DNA of 48,172 nt from assembly GCA_010031635.1 (NCBI GenBank), contig RGZI01000005.1, forward strand, positions 1-48,172, in the 5' to 3' direction. This DNA comes from Actinomycetota bacterium. Lineage in GTDB: Bacteria; Actinomycetota; Actinomycetes; Nanopelagicales; Nanopelagicaceae. The notes under the pieces were generated by a model. The model had not been told where the DNA came from. It did no database searches and worked only from the letters and a program-made list of their open reading frames with translations. The translations under genes were made by a program, and so were the position numbers. This document shows positions 7,942-16,115 of this stretch, one piece after another. Every line of letters begins with the position of its first letter. Position 1 is the stretch's first letter.

Positions 7942-9386
7942 AGGGAACTTATCCATTCCACAAGCAACCGAACTCCAAAGCCAGTTCCACCTTTGACATT
8001 TTCGCCGGCATCTACTTCAGAGCGGGCAGTTCCGGCGATATCAAGATGCACCCATCGACTATCGCCCGCAAAATGCTCTAAGAAAAGCGCTGCGGTAATT
8101 GAGCCGCCAGAAACATGTGGCTTATCTCCTAAATGATTGAAGTCCGCAATGGGCGAAGCAAGCGATGGAATGTAATCATCAACCAATGGCATATGCCAAA
8201 CTCGATCTCCAGATTTTTCGCCGATCTCTTGTAACTGTTTTGCCAGTTTTTGATCGCGGGTATACATCGCACCATGTTGGCGGCCAAGACCGAGTGTTGC
8301 GGATCCAGTAAGAGTCGCGATATCTAACAAATAATCAGGTTTTAATTTTGCATTTGCATAAGCAAGTCCATCTGCTAACACTAATCGTCCTTCTGCATCT
8401 GTATTTCGAACTTCGACAGTCGTTCCACCGTAATGGGTAATTACATCTGATGGTCGTTGCGATGTTGCTGAAAGTAAATTTTCGGCACATATCAATAAAC
8501 CAGTTACTCGCACATTCAACCCAAGTGCGGCAATCGCTTTCATTGTTCCGATTATCGCTGCAGCTCCTGCCATGTCACTTTTCATCGCAACCATGGTGTC
8601 GTAAGGGCGCTTCAATGAAACACCACCGGTGTCAAACATAATTCCTTTACCTACTAAAACTACATGTGGAACTTTCCGTTTAGTTTTGTTATAAAAAAGT
8701 TCAATCATCACAGGTGGGCGTTTTGGAGATGAGTTTCCTACTGCACGCAACCCACCAAATTTTGCTAGATCCGCTCCTGTATGCACTTTGATTTCAATTT
8801 CACTACGCGATAGCGCGCTCTTTGCTTGCTTTGCCATCCATTGCGGACTTTTCAGATTTGCAGGAGTATGAATCAAATCTCTGGTTAGCCAAACTGAACT
8901 CAAAATAGTTTTTGCGCCTGCTAAGTCTTCAGCCGACATCCCAAGAACGCCGATAGTCGGAACTTTTACTTTTGCTGCAGCTCCAGTTTTTAAATGCCAT
9001 GAGTAATTTGCAAGACCAGCACTAATCAAATGTCTTTGTTGCCCGTGGGATCCTGATGCGCAAGCACTAAGCAATACTTTTTCGCTTCCCCGGGCTTTGC
9101 GACCTAATGCAGCACCTACTTTTGCAAAATCAGCGGGAGTTGCTTTGCCTATTCCAACAAAATAGATTTTTTCCAACTTCGGATATTTTTTACTACTGAC
9201 CGAAAGTTCGGTAATTTCTCCAACCTTCCCACCATGTTCACTTTTTTTAATTTCAGCATCTATTGCAATTTCAAACTCTTTTGAAATCTGCTTAAAAAGA
9301 TTTGCTTGTCCTGCTAATTGCTCAGTTGGCAAAGCCAGAATATGGGCTTGGCTAATATCTACATTCGTCAAAGTGGGGGCCAACAT
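7938..9386 (-). CDS. pepA: Leucyl aminopeptidase, M17 family
   Basis: A 482-aa two-domain metallopeptidase: a variable N-terminal domain to about residue 160 and the catalytic M17 domain after it. The metal and active-site segments are visible: GKGIMFDTGG, MKSDMAGAAA and the signature NTDAEGRLVLADG, with DIATLTGSA further on. It removes N-terminal residues from peptides during cytosolic protein turnover; some homologues (E. coli PepA) also bind DNA. Length is normal. The ATG at 9386 lies 6 nt from a TAGCGT -10 box, with no ribosome-binding site, so the message is probably leaderless and carries the downstream methyltransferase as well. Confidence 0.93.
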   Translation of the reverse strand: MLAPTLTNVDISQAHILALPTEQLAGQANLFKQISKEFEIAIDAEIKKSEHGGKVGEITELSVSSKKYPKLEKIYFVGIGKATPADFAKVGAALGRKARGSEKVLLSACASGSHGQQRHLISAGLANYSWHLKTGAAAKVKVPTIGVLGMSAEDLAGAKTILSSVWLTRDLIHTPANLKSPQWMAKQAKSALSRSEIEIKVHTGADLAKFGGLRAVGNSSPKRPPVMIELFYNKTKRKVPHVVLVGKGIMFDTGGVSLKRPYDTMVAMKSDMAGAAAIIGTMKAIAALGLNVRVTGLLICAENLLSATSQRPSDVITHYGGTTVEVRNTDAEGRLVLADGLAYANAKLKPDYLLDIATLTGSATLGLGRQHGAMYTRDQKLAKQLQEIGEKSGDRVWHMPLVDDYIPSLASPIADFNHLGDKPHVSGGSITAALFLEHFAGDSRWVHLDIAGTARSEVDAGENVKGGTGFGVRLLVEWISSL

Positions 9387-9392
9387 GCTCCA

Positions 9393-9398
9393 ACGCTA
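9393..9398 (-). promoter_or_regulatory. -10 hexamer TAGCGT for pepA
   Basis: TAGCGT is 6 nt before ATG 9386 and there is no Shine-Dalgarno. Confidence 0.6.
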
Positions 9399-9440
9399 GC
9401 GAAGATCAGCAGTAGGGGGCGGCATTTAGATCGAGTTAGT

Positions 9441-9446
9441 TAGAAT
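9441..9446 (+). promoter_or_regulatory. -10 hexamer TAGAAT for nhaA
   Basis: TAGAAT is 6 nt before GTG 9453; it supports GTG as the start. Confidence 0.6.
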
Positions 9447-9452
9447 TAGAAA

Positions 9453-10460
9453 GTGGCTATAGCGAGAGGTTTCTCAAACTCGATTCGAGCTTTCTTCCGT
9501 ACTGAGAGTTCTGGCGGAGTTTTCTTACTCATTGCGGCATTAATTGCGCTGATCGCGGCGAACTCCCCTTGGAGTGCTGGCTACTTAACTTTTTGGCATG
9601 AGTATGAAGTTTTTATCAACGATGGCTTAATGGCAATATTTTTCTTTTTAGTTGGCCTAGAAATCCGCCAAGAGGCGCGGTCTGGTCAATTTCGTGATCC
9701 AAAATCTGCAGCACTTCCAATTATCGCTGCGATCGGCGGAATGGTAACTCCCGCATTAATTTTTGTAATCTTTAATTCAGGATCAGCCACCTCTAACGGC
9801 TGGGCAATCCCAATGGCTACAGATATCGCGCTTGCACTGGGAGCACTTGCGCTTTTAGGTAAACAAATTGACACCTCTTTAAAAGTTTTCTTGTTGACTC
9901 TTGCCATAGCCGATGATTTGGGATCAATTTTGGTTCTAGGGATTTTTTATAGCGATGGATTAAGCCTGATTAAAGTTGCTTCCTCAATTGGAGCAGTACT
10001 TCTTGCTTGGATAATTCCGCTCAGGGGCAGATTTAACACGGAAAAATTAATCAAAATTATTCATCCCTGGAGCGCATTTCTCGTAATTCCACTTTTCGCA
10101 CTTGCCAACGTTGGAATCCAAATTAACTTACCAAATATTGATCAAATGCTTTCTGCGCCAGTAGTAATTGGAATTATCATTGGGCGTGTAATTGGAAAAG
10201 TAGTTGGAATTACATTTTTTGCTTGGGCAGCAGTTAAATTAGGATTTGCAAAATTACCTGCTGCTTTATCATTTAAGGAGATTGCCGGAGCTGGCGCATT
10301 GGCTGGAATGGGATTAACTGTTTCGCTCTTCGTTGCAAAAGTAGCCCTTACCGATCAAAGTGCAATTGCGGAAGTTAAATTTGCGTTATTACTTGCCGCA
10401 TTGATTTCAGGAGTGCTTGGATTAACGTTGCTGCGAATATTCTCAACTAAACAGGATTAA
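9453..10460 (+). CDS. nhaA: Na+/H+ antiporter NhaA, internally shortened
   Basis: A 335-aa polytopic membrane protein with clear NhaA motifs: FFLVGLEIRQE, NGWAIPMATDIALALG, and the ion-binding pair Asp154-Asp155 in AIADDLGSI, plus HPWSAFLVIPLFALANVG and the GIGFT-like GMGLTVSLF. It exchanges Na+ for protons. Compared with the E. coli family type (388 aa), about 40-45 residues are missing after residue ~180: SLIKVASSIGAV runs straight into LLAWIIPLRG, skipping two helices (VI-VII in E. coli numbering) and the very conserved SGVHATLAG segment. The reading frame stays open. GTG 9453 is chosen because TAGAAT lies 6 nt upstream (leaderless). Whether the short form works is unknown. Confidence 0.85.
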   Translation: MAIARGFSNSIRAFFRTESSGGVFLLIAALIALIAANSPWSAGYLTFWHEYEVFINDGLMAIFFFLVGLEIRQEARSGQFRDPKSAALPIIAAIGGMVTPALIFVIFNSGSATSNGWAIPMATDIALALGALALLGKQIDTSLKVFLLTLAIADDLGSILVLGIFYSDGLSLIKVASSIGAVLLAWIIPLRGRFNTEKLIKIIHPWSAFLVIPLFALANVGIQINLPNIDQMLSAPVVIGIIIGRVIGKVVGITFFAWAAVKLGFAKLPAALSFKEIAGAGALAGMGLTVSLFVAKVALTDQSAIAEVKFALLLAALISGVLGLTLLRIFSTKQD

Positions 10461-10462
10461 AA

Positions 10463-10642
10463 CTACTTCTTAACTAGCGCAACCGCTCCAGCAAGAACTT
10501 CTGCCAAACGGGTAGCTTCATCTGCATTTAATTCCACGACTAATCTTCCGCCACCTTCAAGAGGTAGGCGCATAACAAGGGACCGGTTTTCCTTGGTGCA
10601 CTCCATTGGGCCATCGCCCGTACGCGGTTTCATCGCTGCCAT
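10463..10642 (-). CDS. DUF3117 small protein
   Basis: A 59-aa protein that matches the actinobacterial DUF3117 family almost end to end: MAAMKPRTGDGPMECTKE, then VMRLPLEGGGRLVVELNADEA. The role of the family is unknown; it is nearly universal in Actinobacteria, so it probably has a housekeeping function. The start at ATG 10642 follows a strong GGGAGGT ribosome-binding site; an upstream in-frame extension adds 16 non-family residues and was discarded. It converges on nhaA with 2 nt between stop codons. In mycobacteria the homologue lies in the same general region (between dapD/LOG and the htrA locus). Confidence 0.9.
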   Translation of the reverse strand: MAAMKPRTGDGPMECTKENRSLVMRLPLEGGGRLVVELNADEATRLAEVLAGAVALVKK

Positions 10643-10720
10643 CTTCGACCTCCCGCTGTCTGATCTGAACCTGAAATGCCCAGTGGGCAATTATCTCGCA
10701 AATTGGCCGATAGTGGGAAA

Positions 10721-10924
10721 TTAGCGCTGGGAATCTAATCCTGATAGGACAAGAGTACTGGTCAGACGGGTGCGGCCCGAGGTCAGCACTGCAGCCACAG
10801 CACTTTCAGGTACCTGAAGCAGGCCGGCGATCTCATTGAGGGTTTTGCTGCGCAAGTAGAACAGGGTGAGCACGACCCGCTCCTCCTCAGGGAGTGCGGC
10901 AATCACCTGGACCAGAGTGCTCAT
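10721..10924 (-). CDS. Stand-alone sigma-70 region 4-like HTH protein
   Basis: A 67-aa protein whose core, LPEEERVVLTLFYLRSKTLNEIAGLLQVPESAV, reads as sigma-70 region 4 (helix-turn-helix that contacts -35 elements), followed by a short tail with TSGRTRL. There is no region 2, so it cannot act as a complete sigma factor. It may be a regulator that binds DNA or RNA polymerase, or the surviving part of an ECF sigma factor. It has its own leaderless-type promoter (TACCTT 7 nt from ATG), which argues that it is expressed and not just debris. Neighbours are an SRPBCC protein upstream and DUF3117 downstream, both on the same strand. Confidence 0.7.
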   Translation of the reverse strand: MSTLVQVIAALPEEERVVLTLFYLRSKTLNEIAGLLQVPESAVAAVLTSGRTRLTSTLVLSGLDSQR

Positions 10925-10931
10925 AGGCTAA

Positions 10932-10937
10932 AAGGTA
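10932..10937 (-). promoter_or_regulatory. -10 hexamer TACCTT for sigma region-4-like gene
   Basis: TACCTT is 7 nt before ATG 10924. It gives this 67-aa gene its own leaderless-type promoter. Confidence 0.55.
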
Positions 10938-10950
10938 CCGCCTATAGGGT

Positions 10951-11367
10951 TTAGACGGAGGCTGCAAACCGTCTGAGTGAGAGTTTCACACCAAATAATA
11001 AGGATGGCGCTAGAAATGGGAGGTACCAACCAACCAGATCTTCGCTCCAATTAAATCGAGTCAAGGTGGGCGAGATTTGGTACAACTCAAAAGTTCCACT
11101 GCCACGTAACCAGCGGCCAGTATGGATCACATCGCAGCGGTTCGGCGGTTGCCACAAATTAACCTCCATTGTGTCCAAAATTCCAAACAATTTTTGTTTT
11201 GGAAAGAGTCCGGTAAACGCTGCGATCTTGGTTCCTACGCCATCAGTTTTTCTTTCCACCACAACATCAGTTGCCAACATCCAACTGCCTTGGCTCTCCC
11301 AATCAACCATTTTGTTCCAAACTTTATCAACTGGTGCAGCAATCTCTATCGTTAGTTTAAGCAACAT
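10951..11367 (-). CDS. SRPBCC-fold protein (polyketide cyclase/START-like)
   Basis: A 138-aa protein of the SRPBCC superfamily. The N-terminal strand LKLTIEIAAPVDKVWNKMVDWESQGSWM is the usual opening, followed by a β-rich middle and a C-terminal helix (FGVKLSLRRFAASV). These folds form a deep hydrophobic pocket for lipids or aromatic ligands; no catalytic residue can be assigned. It starts inside the last codons of the MFS gene (11-nt overlap) and is therefore third in the LOG-MFS-SRPBCC transcription unit. The role is unknown. Confidence 0.75.
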   Translation of the reverse strand: MLLKLTIEIAAPVDKVWNKMVDWESQGSWMLATDVVVERKTDGVGTKIAAFTGLFPKQKLFGILDTMEVNLWQPPNRCDVIHTGRWLRGSGTFELYQISPTLTRFNWSEDLVGWYLPFLAPSLLFGVKLSLRRFAASV

Positions 11368-12580
11368 TTCTTAAACTCCTAACCTCTTTGAAAGTTACTG
11401 GCGTTAGTACAGCTATAGCTGTCATCAGTGCTAGGAGGCGCGAAGTTTGTACCACTCCGATTGCTTCAATGATTGGTCCGATTACAACTAACCCAATTGG
11501 CGCAAGTGCATATGATCCAAGTGCGTCGTAAGAAATAACTCGTGAATACGATTCACTCGGAATATGTTGTTGCATAGATGTACTCCAAGCGACATAAAAG
11601 ATTTCAAGTGAAATCCCAGTTGCAAATGCCACCAAAAGCGTCGCAACAAGTTGGTTTGGAACTCCAATCATGAAAATCCAAACTCCAACAAATATTTCAG
11701 GAAGAATTCCAATCAAAAGTGGACGGCTAAAGTGGACTCTTAGCGCTAGAACTCCCCCAACGATCATTCCTAAAGTAATCGCTGCTATTACCCATGACCA
11801 TTGTTTTGGTCCACCATTGTGTTCTTTAGTGGCAATTGGACCCAGTACGCCTAGCGTCGCCTCATAAGCAAGATTGACAAAGCTAAAAGCAATTACAACA
11901 ACTACAACCCATTTCCGGGAAATAAATTCACTCCAACCTTCTCGTAATTCGCGCCACATCGCTGGAGGTTTTTCATTATCACTTGTACTAATTGACGGTA
12001 AATCAATTCCCCAAACAAGAACTCCAGCAATCAAAAAAGAAATCCCATCAATTAAAATTGCCCAACCGGCTCCAAATGATGCAACCAATATTCCGGCCAC
12101 CAATGAACCGGCTACATAACCAAAATTAGTCAGTAAGCCAACAGTTGCATTTCCTTTTTGTAACTGCTCTTTTGGAAGAATTTCTGGAAGCATCCCCGAA
12201 AATGCCGGCCACCAAAATGCATTTAAAACTCCAAAAATAAATCCGGTAATACATAAAAGTGCAATTGAAGTAAAGCCAAAAATAAAAGAAGCAGCGCTCA
12301 GGAAAACAAATAAACTTCCAATTACATCTGATCCACCTACAATTTGATTTCGTTTGAAGCGATCCCCAGCCACACCACCAAAAATCATAAATGCAATTGT
12401 TGGCGCTAATTGCACCCCAAGAACCAGACTTACATCAGATGCGCTTCCTCCAGGCAAGGCAAGAATTCCAAAAGAAAGCGCAATCGGCATAAAACCATTT
12501 CCAAAATTGGAAATCAGACGCGCGCTGATCAACCTGGTAAATCCAGGATATTTTCGCAGGGTACGCAAGTCGCCAAACAT
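11357..12580 (-). CDS. MFS transporter (MFS_3/exporter type)
   Basis: A 407-aa protein with about twelve hydrophobic helices. MFGDLRTLRKYPGFTRLISARLIS... at the start and GGVAGDRFKRNQIV (the loop 2-3 MFS motif A) are typical of the MFS_3 subgroup that includes enterobactin exporter-like and macrolide-efflux proteins. The substrate is not predictable. ATG 12580, 4 nt after the LOG stop, begins at the usual family N-terminus; in-frame ATGs at 12619 and 12622 would overlap the LOG gene and add 13-14 residues. No clear ribosome-binding site precedes any of these. Confidence 0.82.
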   Translation of the reverse strand: MFGDLRTLRKYPGFTRLISARLISNFGNGFMPIALSFGILALPGGSASDVSLVLGVQLAPTIAFMIFGGVAGDRFKRNQIVGGSDVIGSLFVFLSAASFIFGFTSIALLCITGFIFGVLNAFWWPAFSGMLPEILPKEQLQKGNATVGLLTNFGYVAGSLVAGILVASFGAGWAILIDGISFLIAGVLVWGIDLPSISTSDNEKPPAMWRELREGWSEFISRKWVVVVVIAFSFVNLAYEATLGVLGPIATKEHNGGPKQWSWVIAAITLGMIVGGVLALRVHFSRPLLIGILPEIFVGVWIFMIGVPNQLVATLLVAFATGISLEIFYVAWSTSMQQHIPSESYSRVISYDALGSYALAPIGLVVIGPIIEAIGVVQTSRLLALMTAIAVLTPVTFKEVRSLRNVA

Positions 12581-12584
12581 CTTA

Positions 12585-13124
12585 TTAAACTGACTTAATG
12601 CATGCGTCAAGAGCCTCATCAATCGTTTTTGTCCAAATTAATGCCTCTAACTGGTGTGGCTTTAAAAAATTTTCACTTTCTAGGTGAGTTAAGAATCCAG
12701 ATAGTGGGCCATAAAAATCTGTTGGATCTAAAATGATTAACGGCTTTTTACTAAAACCTAGAGATTTGCCAACCCAAATTTCGAAAAACTCTTCCATTGT
12801 CCCAGCACCACCGGGCAAGGTAATAAATGCATCGGAAAAATCATCCATCAATGCTTTTCGCACTCGCATGTCATCGACAATATGCAACTCGTCAGCCTGT
12901 CGGTCTGCAAATTCGATATCAGCTAACTTTTTAGGAATTACGCCTACTGTTCGGCCCCCTGCTTCTCTACATGCGCGTGAAACTGCACCCATCATGGAAA
13001 TCTGGCCACCACCCCAAACTAAACTCCAACCTCTTTTTGCAATTGCTTCTCCCAATGCACCAGCCAACTCGACGTACTTACCATCGATTGCCTCTGAGGC
13101 GGAACAGTAGACACAGATTCGCAT
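12585..13124 (-). CDS. LOG-family cytokinin-riboside-monophosphate phosphoribohydrolase
   Basis: A 179-aa protein of the LOG (Lonely Guy, TIGR00730) family. The nucleotide-binding loop LVWGGG, the substrate Arg-Lys segment DMRVRKALM and the catalytic signature LPGGAGTMEEFFE are all present. Family members cleave nucleoside 5'-monophosphates to base plus ribose-5-phosphate; plant enzymes and M. tuberculosis Rv1205 release cytokinins, while bacterial roles vary and are often purine salvage. ATG 13124 gives the conserved MRICVYCSAS N-terminus and lies 6 nt from TATCCT (leaderless). It is divergent from dapD and first in the unit with MFS and SRPBCC. Confidence 0.88.
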   Translation of the reverse strand: MRICVYCSASEAIDGKYVELAGALGEAIAKRGWSLVWGGGQISMMGAVSRACREAGGRTVGVIPKKLADIEFADRQADELHIVDDMRVRKALMDDFSDAFITLPGGAGTMEEFFEIWVGKSLGFSKKPLIILDPTDFYGPLSGFLTHLESENFLKPHQLEALIWTKTIDEALDACIKSV

Positions 13125-13130
13125 CCACTC

Positions 13131-13136
13131 AGGATA
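13131..13136 (-). promoter_or_regulatory. -10 hexamer TATCCT for LOG gene
   Basis: TATCCT is 6 nt before ATG 13124; divergent from the dapD promoter 12 bp away. Confidence 0.6.
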
Positions 13137-13148
13137 GAGGGAAAGCGG

Positions 13149-13154
13149 TAGCGT
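13149..13154 (+). promoter_or_regulatory. -10 hexamer TAGCGT for dapD
   Basis: TAGCGT is 7 nt before ATG 13162, leaderless arrangement. Confidence 0.6.
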
Positions 13155-13161
13155 TTGCCCC

Positions 13162-14085
13162 ATGAATGCGACGGGTTCTGGAATTGGTATTGCCACGGTT
13201 GCCAGTTCAGGCGCAACGCTAGATGTTTGGTACCCAGCGCCAAATCTTGGCCCCTTAATTAAAAGTGCGAAAATTAAATCAGCTTTAGAGTCGTTAGCGG
13301 TTCCAGATGAAGTTCGTGGAGTCACGAAAAAAGTTATTGAAATTGAAATTGACTTAGCAACACCTCCTAAGTCAACAGAAGATGCCTATCTGCGCTTGCA
13401 CTTACTCTCACACCGACTAGTTGCGCCACATGGCCTAGCACTTGATGGCATATTCCCATTACTTGCTAATGTCGTTTGGACGTCGCAAGGACCTTGTGAA
13501 AATCTTGATTTTGAAACTACGCGGATGCGAATGCTCGTACGTGGTCCGGTGATCGTTTATGGCGTAGATAAGTTTCCGCGGATGGTTGATTACGTCATAC
13601 CGACTGGTGTTCGCATAGCTGACGCTGATCGCGTTCGACTTGGTGCGCACCTTGCAAGTGGCACAACTGTTATGCATGAAGGTTTCATAAATTTTAACGC
13701 TGGAACTCTGGGAACTTCGATGGTTGAAGGTCGCATCTCTGCTGGAGTTGTTGTTGACGACGGCTCTGATGTGGGTGGTGGAGCATCAATCATGGGAACA
13801 CTCAGCGGTGGTGGCAAAGAAGTTATCTCAATCGGAAAAGGATGCTTGCTTGGTGCCAATTCTGGACTAGGAATTTCGCTCGGTGATAACTGCATTATTG
13901 AATCAGGCACTTACATAACAGCGGCCTCAAAAGTATTACTTCCAGATGGGCAGATCGTAAAAGCTCGTGAATTATCTGGTGCGAATGGATTGCTATTCCG
14001 CCGTAATTCACAAAGCGGTGGACTCGAAGTGATTCCACGCACCGGAACTTGGGGCGGCTTAAACTCTGTATTGCACGCGAATTAA
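13162..14085 (+). CDS. dapD: Tetrahydrodipicolinate N-succinyltransferase
   Basis: A 307-aa enzyme of lysine and meso-diaminopimelate synthesis: it succinylates tetrahydrodipicolinate using succinyl-CoA. The C-terminal half (about residues 155-260) is a left-handed β-helix of hexapeptide repeats (VRLGAHLASGTTV, GGGASIMGTLSGG, IGKGCLLGANSGLG), and the N-terminal domain is of the actinobacterial DapD type. DAP is needed for peptidoglycan in this lineage. ATG 13162 lies 7 nt after TAGCGT. The TAA stop overlaps the stop codon of the convergent SpoIID-like gene. Succinyl-CoA made by the mutase or by SucCD elsewhere in the window is a substrate. Confidence 0.92.
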   Translation: MNATGSGIGIATVASSGATLDVWYPAPNLGPLIKSAKIKSALESLAVPDEVRGVTKKVIEIEIDLATPPKSTEDAYLRLHLLSHRLVAPHGLALDGIFPLLANVVWTSQGPCENLDFETTRMRMLVRGPVIVYGVDKFPRMVDYVIPTGVRIADADRVRLGAHLASGTTVMHEGFINFNAGTLGTSMVEGRISAGVVVDDGSDVGGGASIMGTLSGGGKEVISIGKGCLLGANSGLGISLGDNCIIESGTYITAASKVLLPDGQIVKARELSGANGLLFRRNSQSGGLEVIPRTGTWGGLNSVLHAN

Positions 14086-16115
14086 TTAATCCCCGCATAA
14101 AGATTCGCAGGGATATCTGAGCCGATAATCATGACCGCTGCGATTGTTGGATATAAATTTAAAATATCTCGAACTACTTCAATGCTTTGTTCATCAGAGA
14201 TTTCATCGCTCAAAACAACTATTGGTGAGCGCCATGATCCGCTTAGAATTGCCGCTGCAAGCGAACGGGTGATTATCACCTTGCTCGGTGCGGGATTTTC
14301 AACTACTTGATACGGATAAATGCCAGAACTTTTTCGCTTCGCCAAAAATTGTGAAACTGACTTGCTTTCACGTCCTAAAGAGTGCCAAATAATCGGCGCA
14401 TTTGCTGAAAGTAAAGTATTTGATTGAGTTGCCAGCCAATTACTCTCTTCATTAAAAACTATTAACGGATTGCCACTCATTTTTTGGCCAAGGGTAAGCC
14501 CCACGCTTTCAAAGTTAGTACCCGAAATGAAAGTTGGTACAACTCCGGCTTTCTTCATGGTTGTTTTTGATGGAAGTGCATCAAGAGTTCCTACTAATGT
14601 TACTTTTTTGATCTTGCGACGTTTTAGTTCAGAAATTGTTGCCTCACTTAATTTTCGCCCAGTAGTTACAAATACTGGGGCCTTTTGTGAGTTAGCAAAT
14701 GCTAAAGCTGAGATTGCAATCTCAGGCTCTGCTTCAACATTAACTAAAATTGCATTTTGCGAAGTAGTCCAAAAATTCTTAGCGATGGAAATTGCAATCT
14801 CATCTATGGCATCTGTATTAATCAATTTGGCGTTTAATTGAATCCAAGCTGAAGGCAATTTCAATAGGGATCTAAATTTCTCGCCCGTTAGCTGAGTACT
14901 TTTTCCATCTGTGCTAAATGCAGAAATACTTTTTACAGCACCGCCCCCTGTGCGTGCAGTGACTTCATATCTAGCAACATCTGGCAAATTAAAAGCTTTT
15001 GCCATATTTGCCTGAGTAATCGACCGCACCCAACTACTATATGAAGGATTAAGCGTTGGATCTAAACTCCACGGATCTGGCACCGACAAAAGGTATGGGA
15101 CTGCCGTTCCCCAGACATCTTGCACATTTTCAGTTACGCCTCCCGTTGAGGATGCGTAATAGGCAAAAATTGGTTTTCCGTTATACAAAATTGCCAATCC
15201 AGTCGTCGTATCAGGTTGAGTGATGGAAACCGCCTCCACCCATTTTTTGCCATACACCGCTTCAATCTCTTTAGACCAACCAACAAAATTTTGATCTTGA
15301 ACTGAAGAATATAAATTACAATCACAAATTTTCCGTAAATTATCTTTTTTGGCTAACCCAAAAGTGCGCGCTGCGATTACTTGGGCTTCGAGTGCGGCAC
15401 TTGGCCAAGAAGATGAAACCTCTCCGATACCCCTTAAATACTCATCATGTAAACGTAAAGTATTTGTGACAATAATTGCGGCAGAGGTTAAACCATCTGG
15501 GATTAACTTAATTTGCGCCTGTCCATAACGATAACGCTTTGTGGTTGTGCCAACCTTCATTCGCAGCAGTGAATTTTCACCCGGGAAAGCGGTCGTTCCA
15601 CTCCAGCGAATCGTCCAAATTCCTCCTTGCGGAAGAGGTGAATTAGCCCCTGACGCCGGGTCTGTCATCGAAGTGATTAAAGATTGACCTAGTATCGAAA
15701 AAGTTAGTGAACCTCCGATAGGAAGCGTTGTACCTTGCGTTGCACTCTCAACCACACCTGGAGCCAGATCGCCAGGGAAAATCTGAAGAACACTGGGAGT
15801 CGGCGTTAAAGATTCATTGGTGAAAGTTACTGATTGAATTTTGTCAGCAATATTTATTCGTAAAAATGCTGAGTCATCAACAGGTGCAACCTCTACTCCA
15901 GAGTAGTAATGATTCAAAATTTCAGTAGCGGTTTTCCCTTCTCGAGCCATTCCAAATGCTCCTACTTGACTCATTCCAACTCCATGGCCATAACCTGAAC
16001 CGCGGAAATCAAATTTTTCGGGCAGATCCGTTGCGAAAGATGCCACTGGTGAAAGAGTTTGAAAGATTAGGAGAAAAGTTAGCGTAAATGAAAAGCGACT
16101 ACTAAAGATCTTCAT
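14082..16115 (-). CDS. Secreted SpoIID/LytB-domain protein with C-terminal cell-wall-binding repeats
   Basis: A 677-aa exported protein. A signal peptide (residues 1-29, SSRFSFTLTFLLIFQTLSPVASFA) leads into FRGSGYGHGVGMSQVGAFGMA, the hallmark of SpoIID/LytB, which continues to about residue 395. SpoIID is a lytic transglycosylase in sporulators; LytB enhances amidases. The C-terminal ~240 residues contain CWB2-like repeats (APVFVTTGRKLSEATISELK...KKVTLVG), which bind wall polysaccharides. The gene overlaps the ABC ATPase end by 14 nt and so belongs to the polysaccharide export unit. Spore formation is not implied. The likely role is wall remodelling where exported polymer is attached (inference). 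Confidence 0.82.
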   Translation of the reverse strand: MKIFSSRFSFTLTFLLIFQTLSPVASFATDLPEKFDFRGSGYGHGVGMSQVGAFGMAREGKTATEILNHYYSGVEVAPVDDSAFLRINIADKIQSVTFTNESLTPTPSVLQIFPGDLAPGVVESATQGTTLPIGGSLTFSILGQSLITSMTDPASGANSPLPQGGIWTIRWSGTTAFPGENSLLRMKVGTTTKRYRYGQAQIKLIPDGLTSAAIIVTNTLRLHDEYLRGIGEVSSSWPSAALEAQVIAARTFGLAKKDNLRKICDCNLYSSVQDQNFVGWSKEIEAVYGKKWVEAVSITQPDTTTGLAILYNGKPIFAYYASSTGGVTENVQDVWGTAVPYLLSVPDPWSLDPTLNPSYSSWVRSITQANMAKAFNLPDVARYEVTARTGGGAVKSISAFSTDGKSTQLTGEKFRSLLKLPSAWIQLNAKLINTDAIDEIAISIAKNFWTTSQNAILVNVEAEPEIAISALAFANSQKAPVFVTTGRKLSEATISELKRRKIKKVTLVGTLDALPSKTTMKKAGVVPTFISGTNFESVGLTLGQKMSGNPLIVFNEESNWLATQSNTLLSANAPIIWHSLGRESKSVSQFLAKRKSSGIYPYQVVENPAPSKVIITRSLAAAILSGSWRSPIVVLSDEISDEQSIEVVRDILNLYPTIAAVMIIGSDIPANLYAGIN

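Noticed and set aside
9990-10010. Group II intron or mobile-element scar explaining the nhaA gap
   Set aside because: No terminal repeats, intron boundary motifs or target duplications are visible at the junction.
10925-10950. CCTATAGG near 10941 as an operator
   Set aside because: Only 8 bp, common by chance in AT-rich DNA, and not centred on a predicted promoter element.
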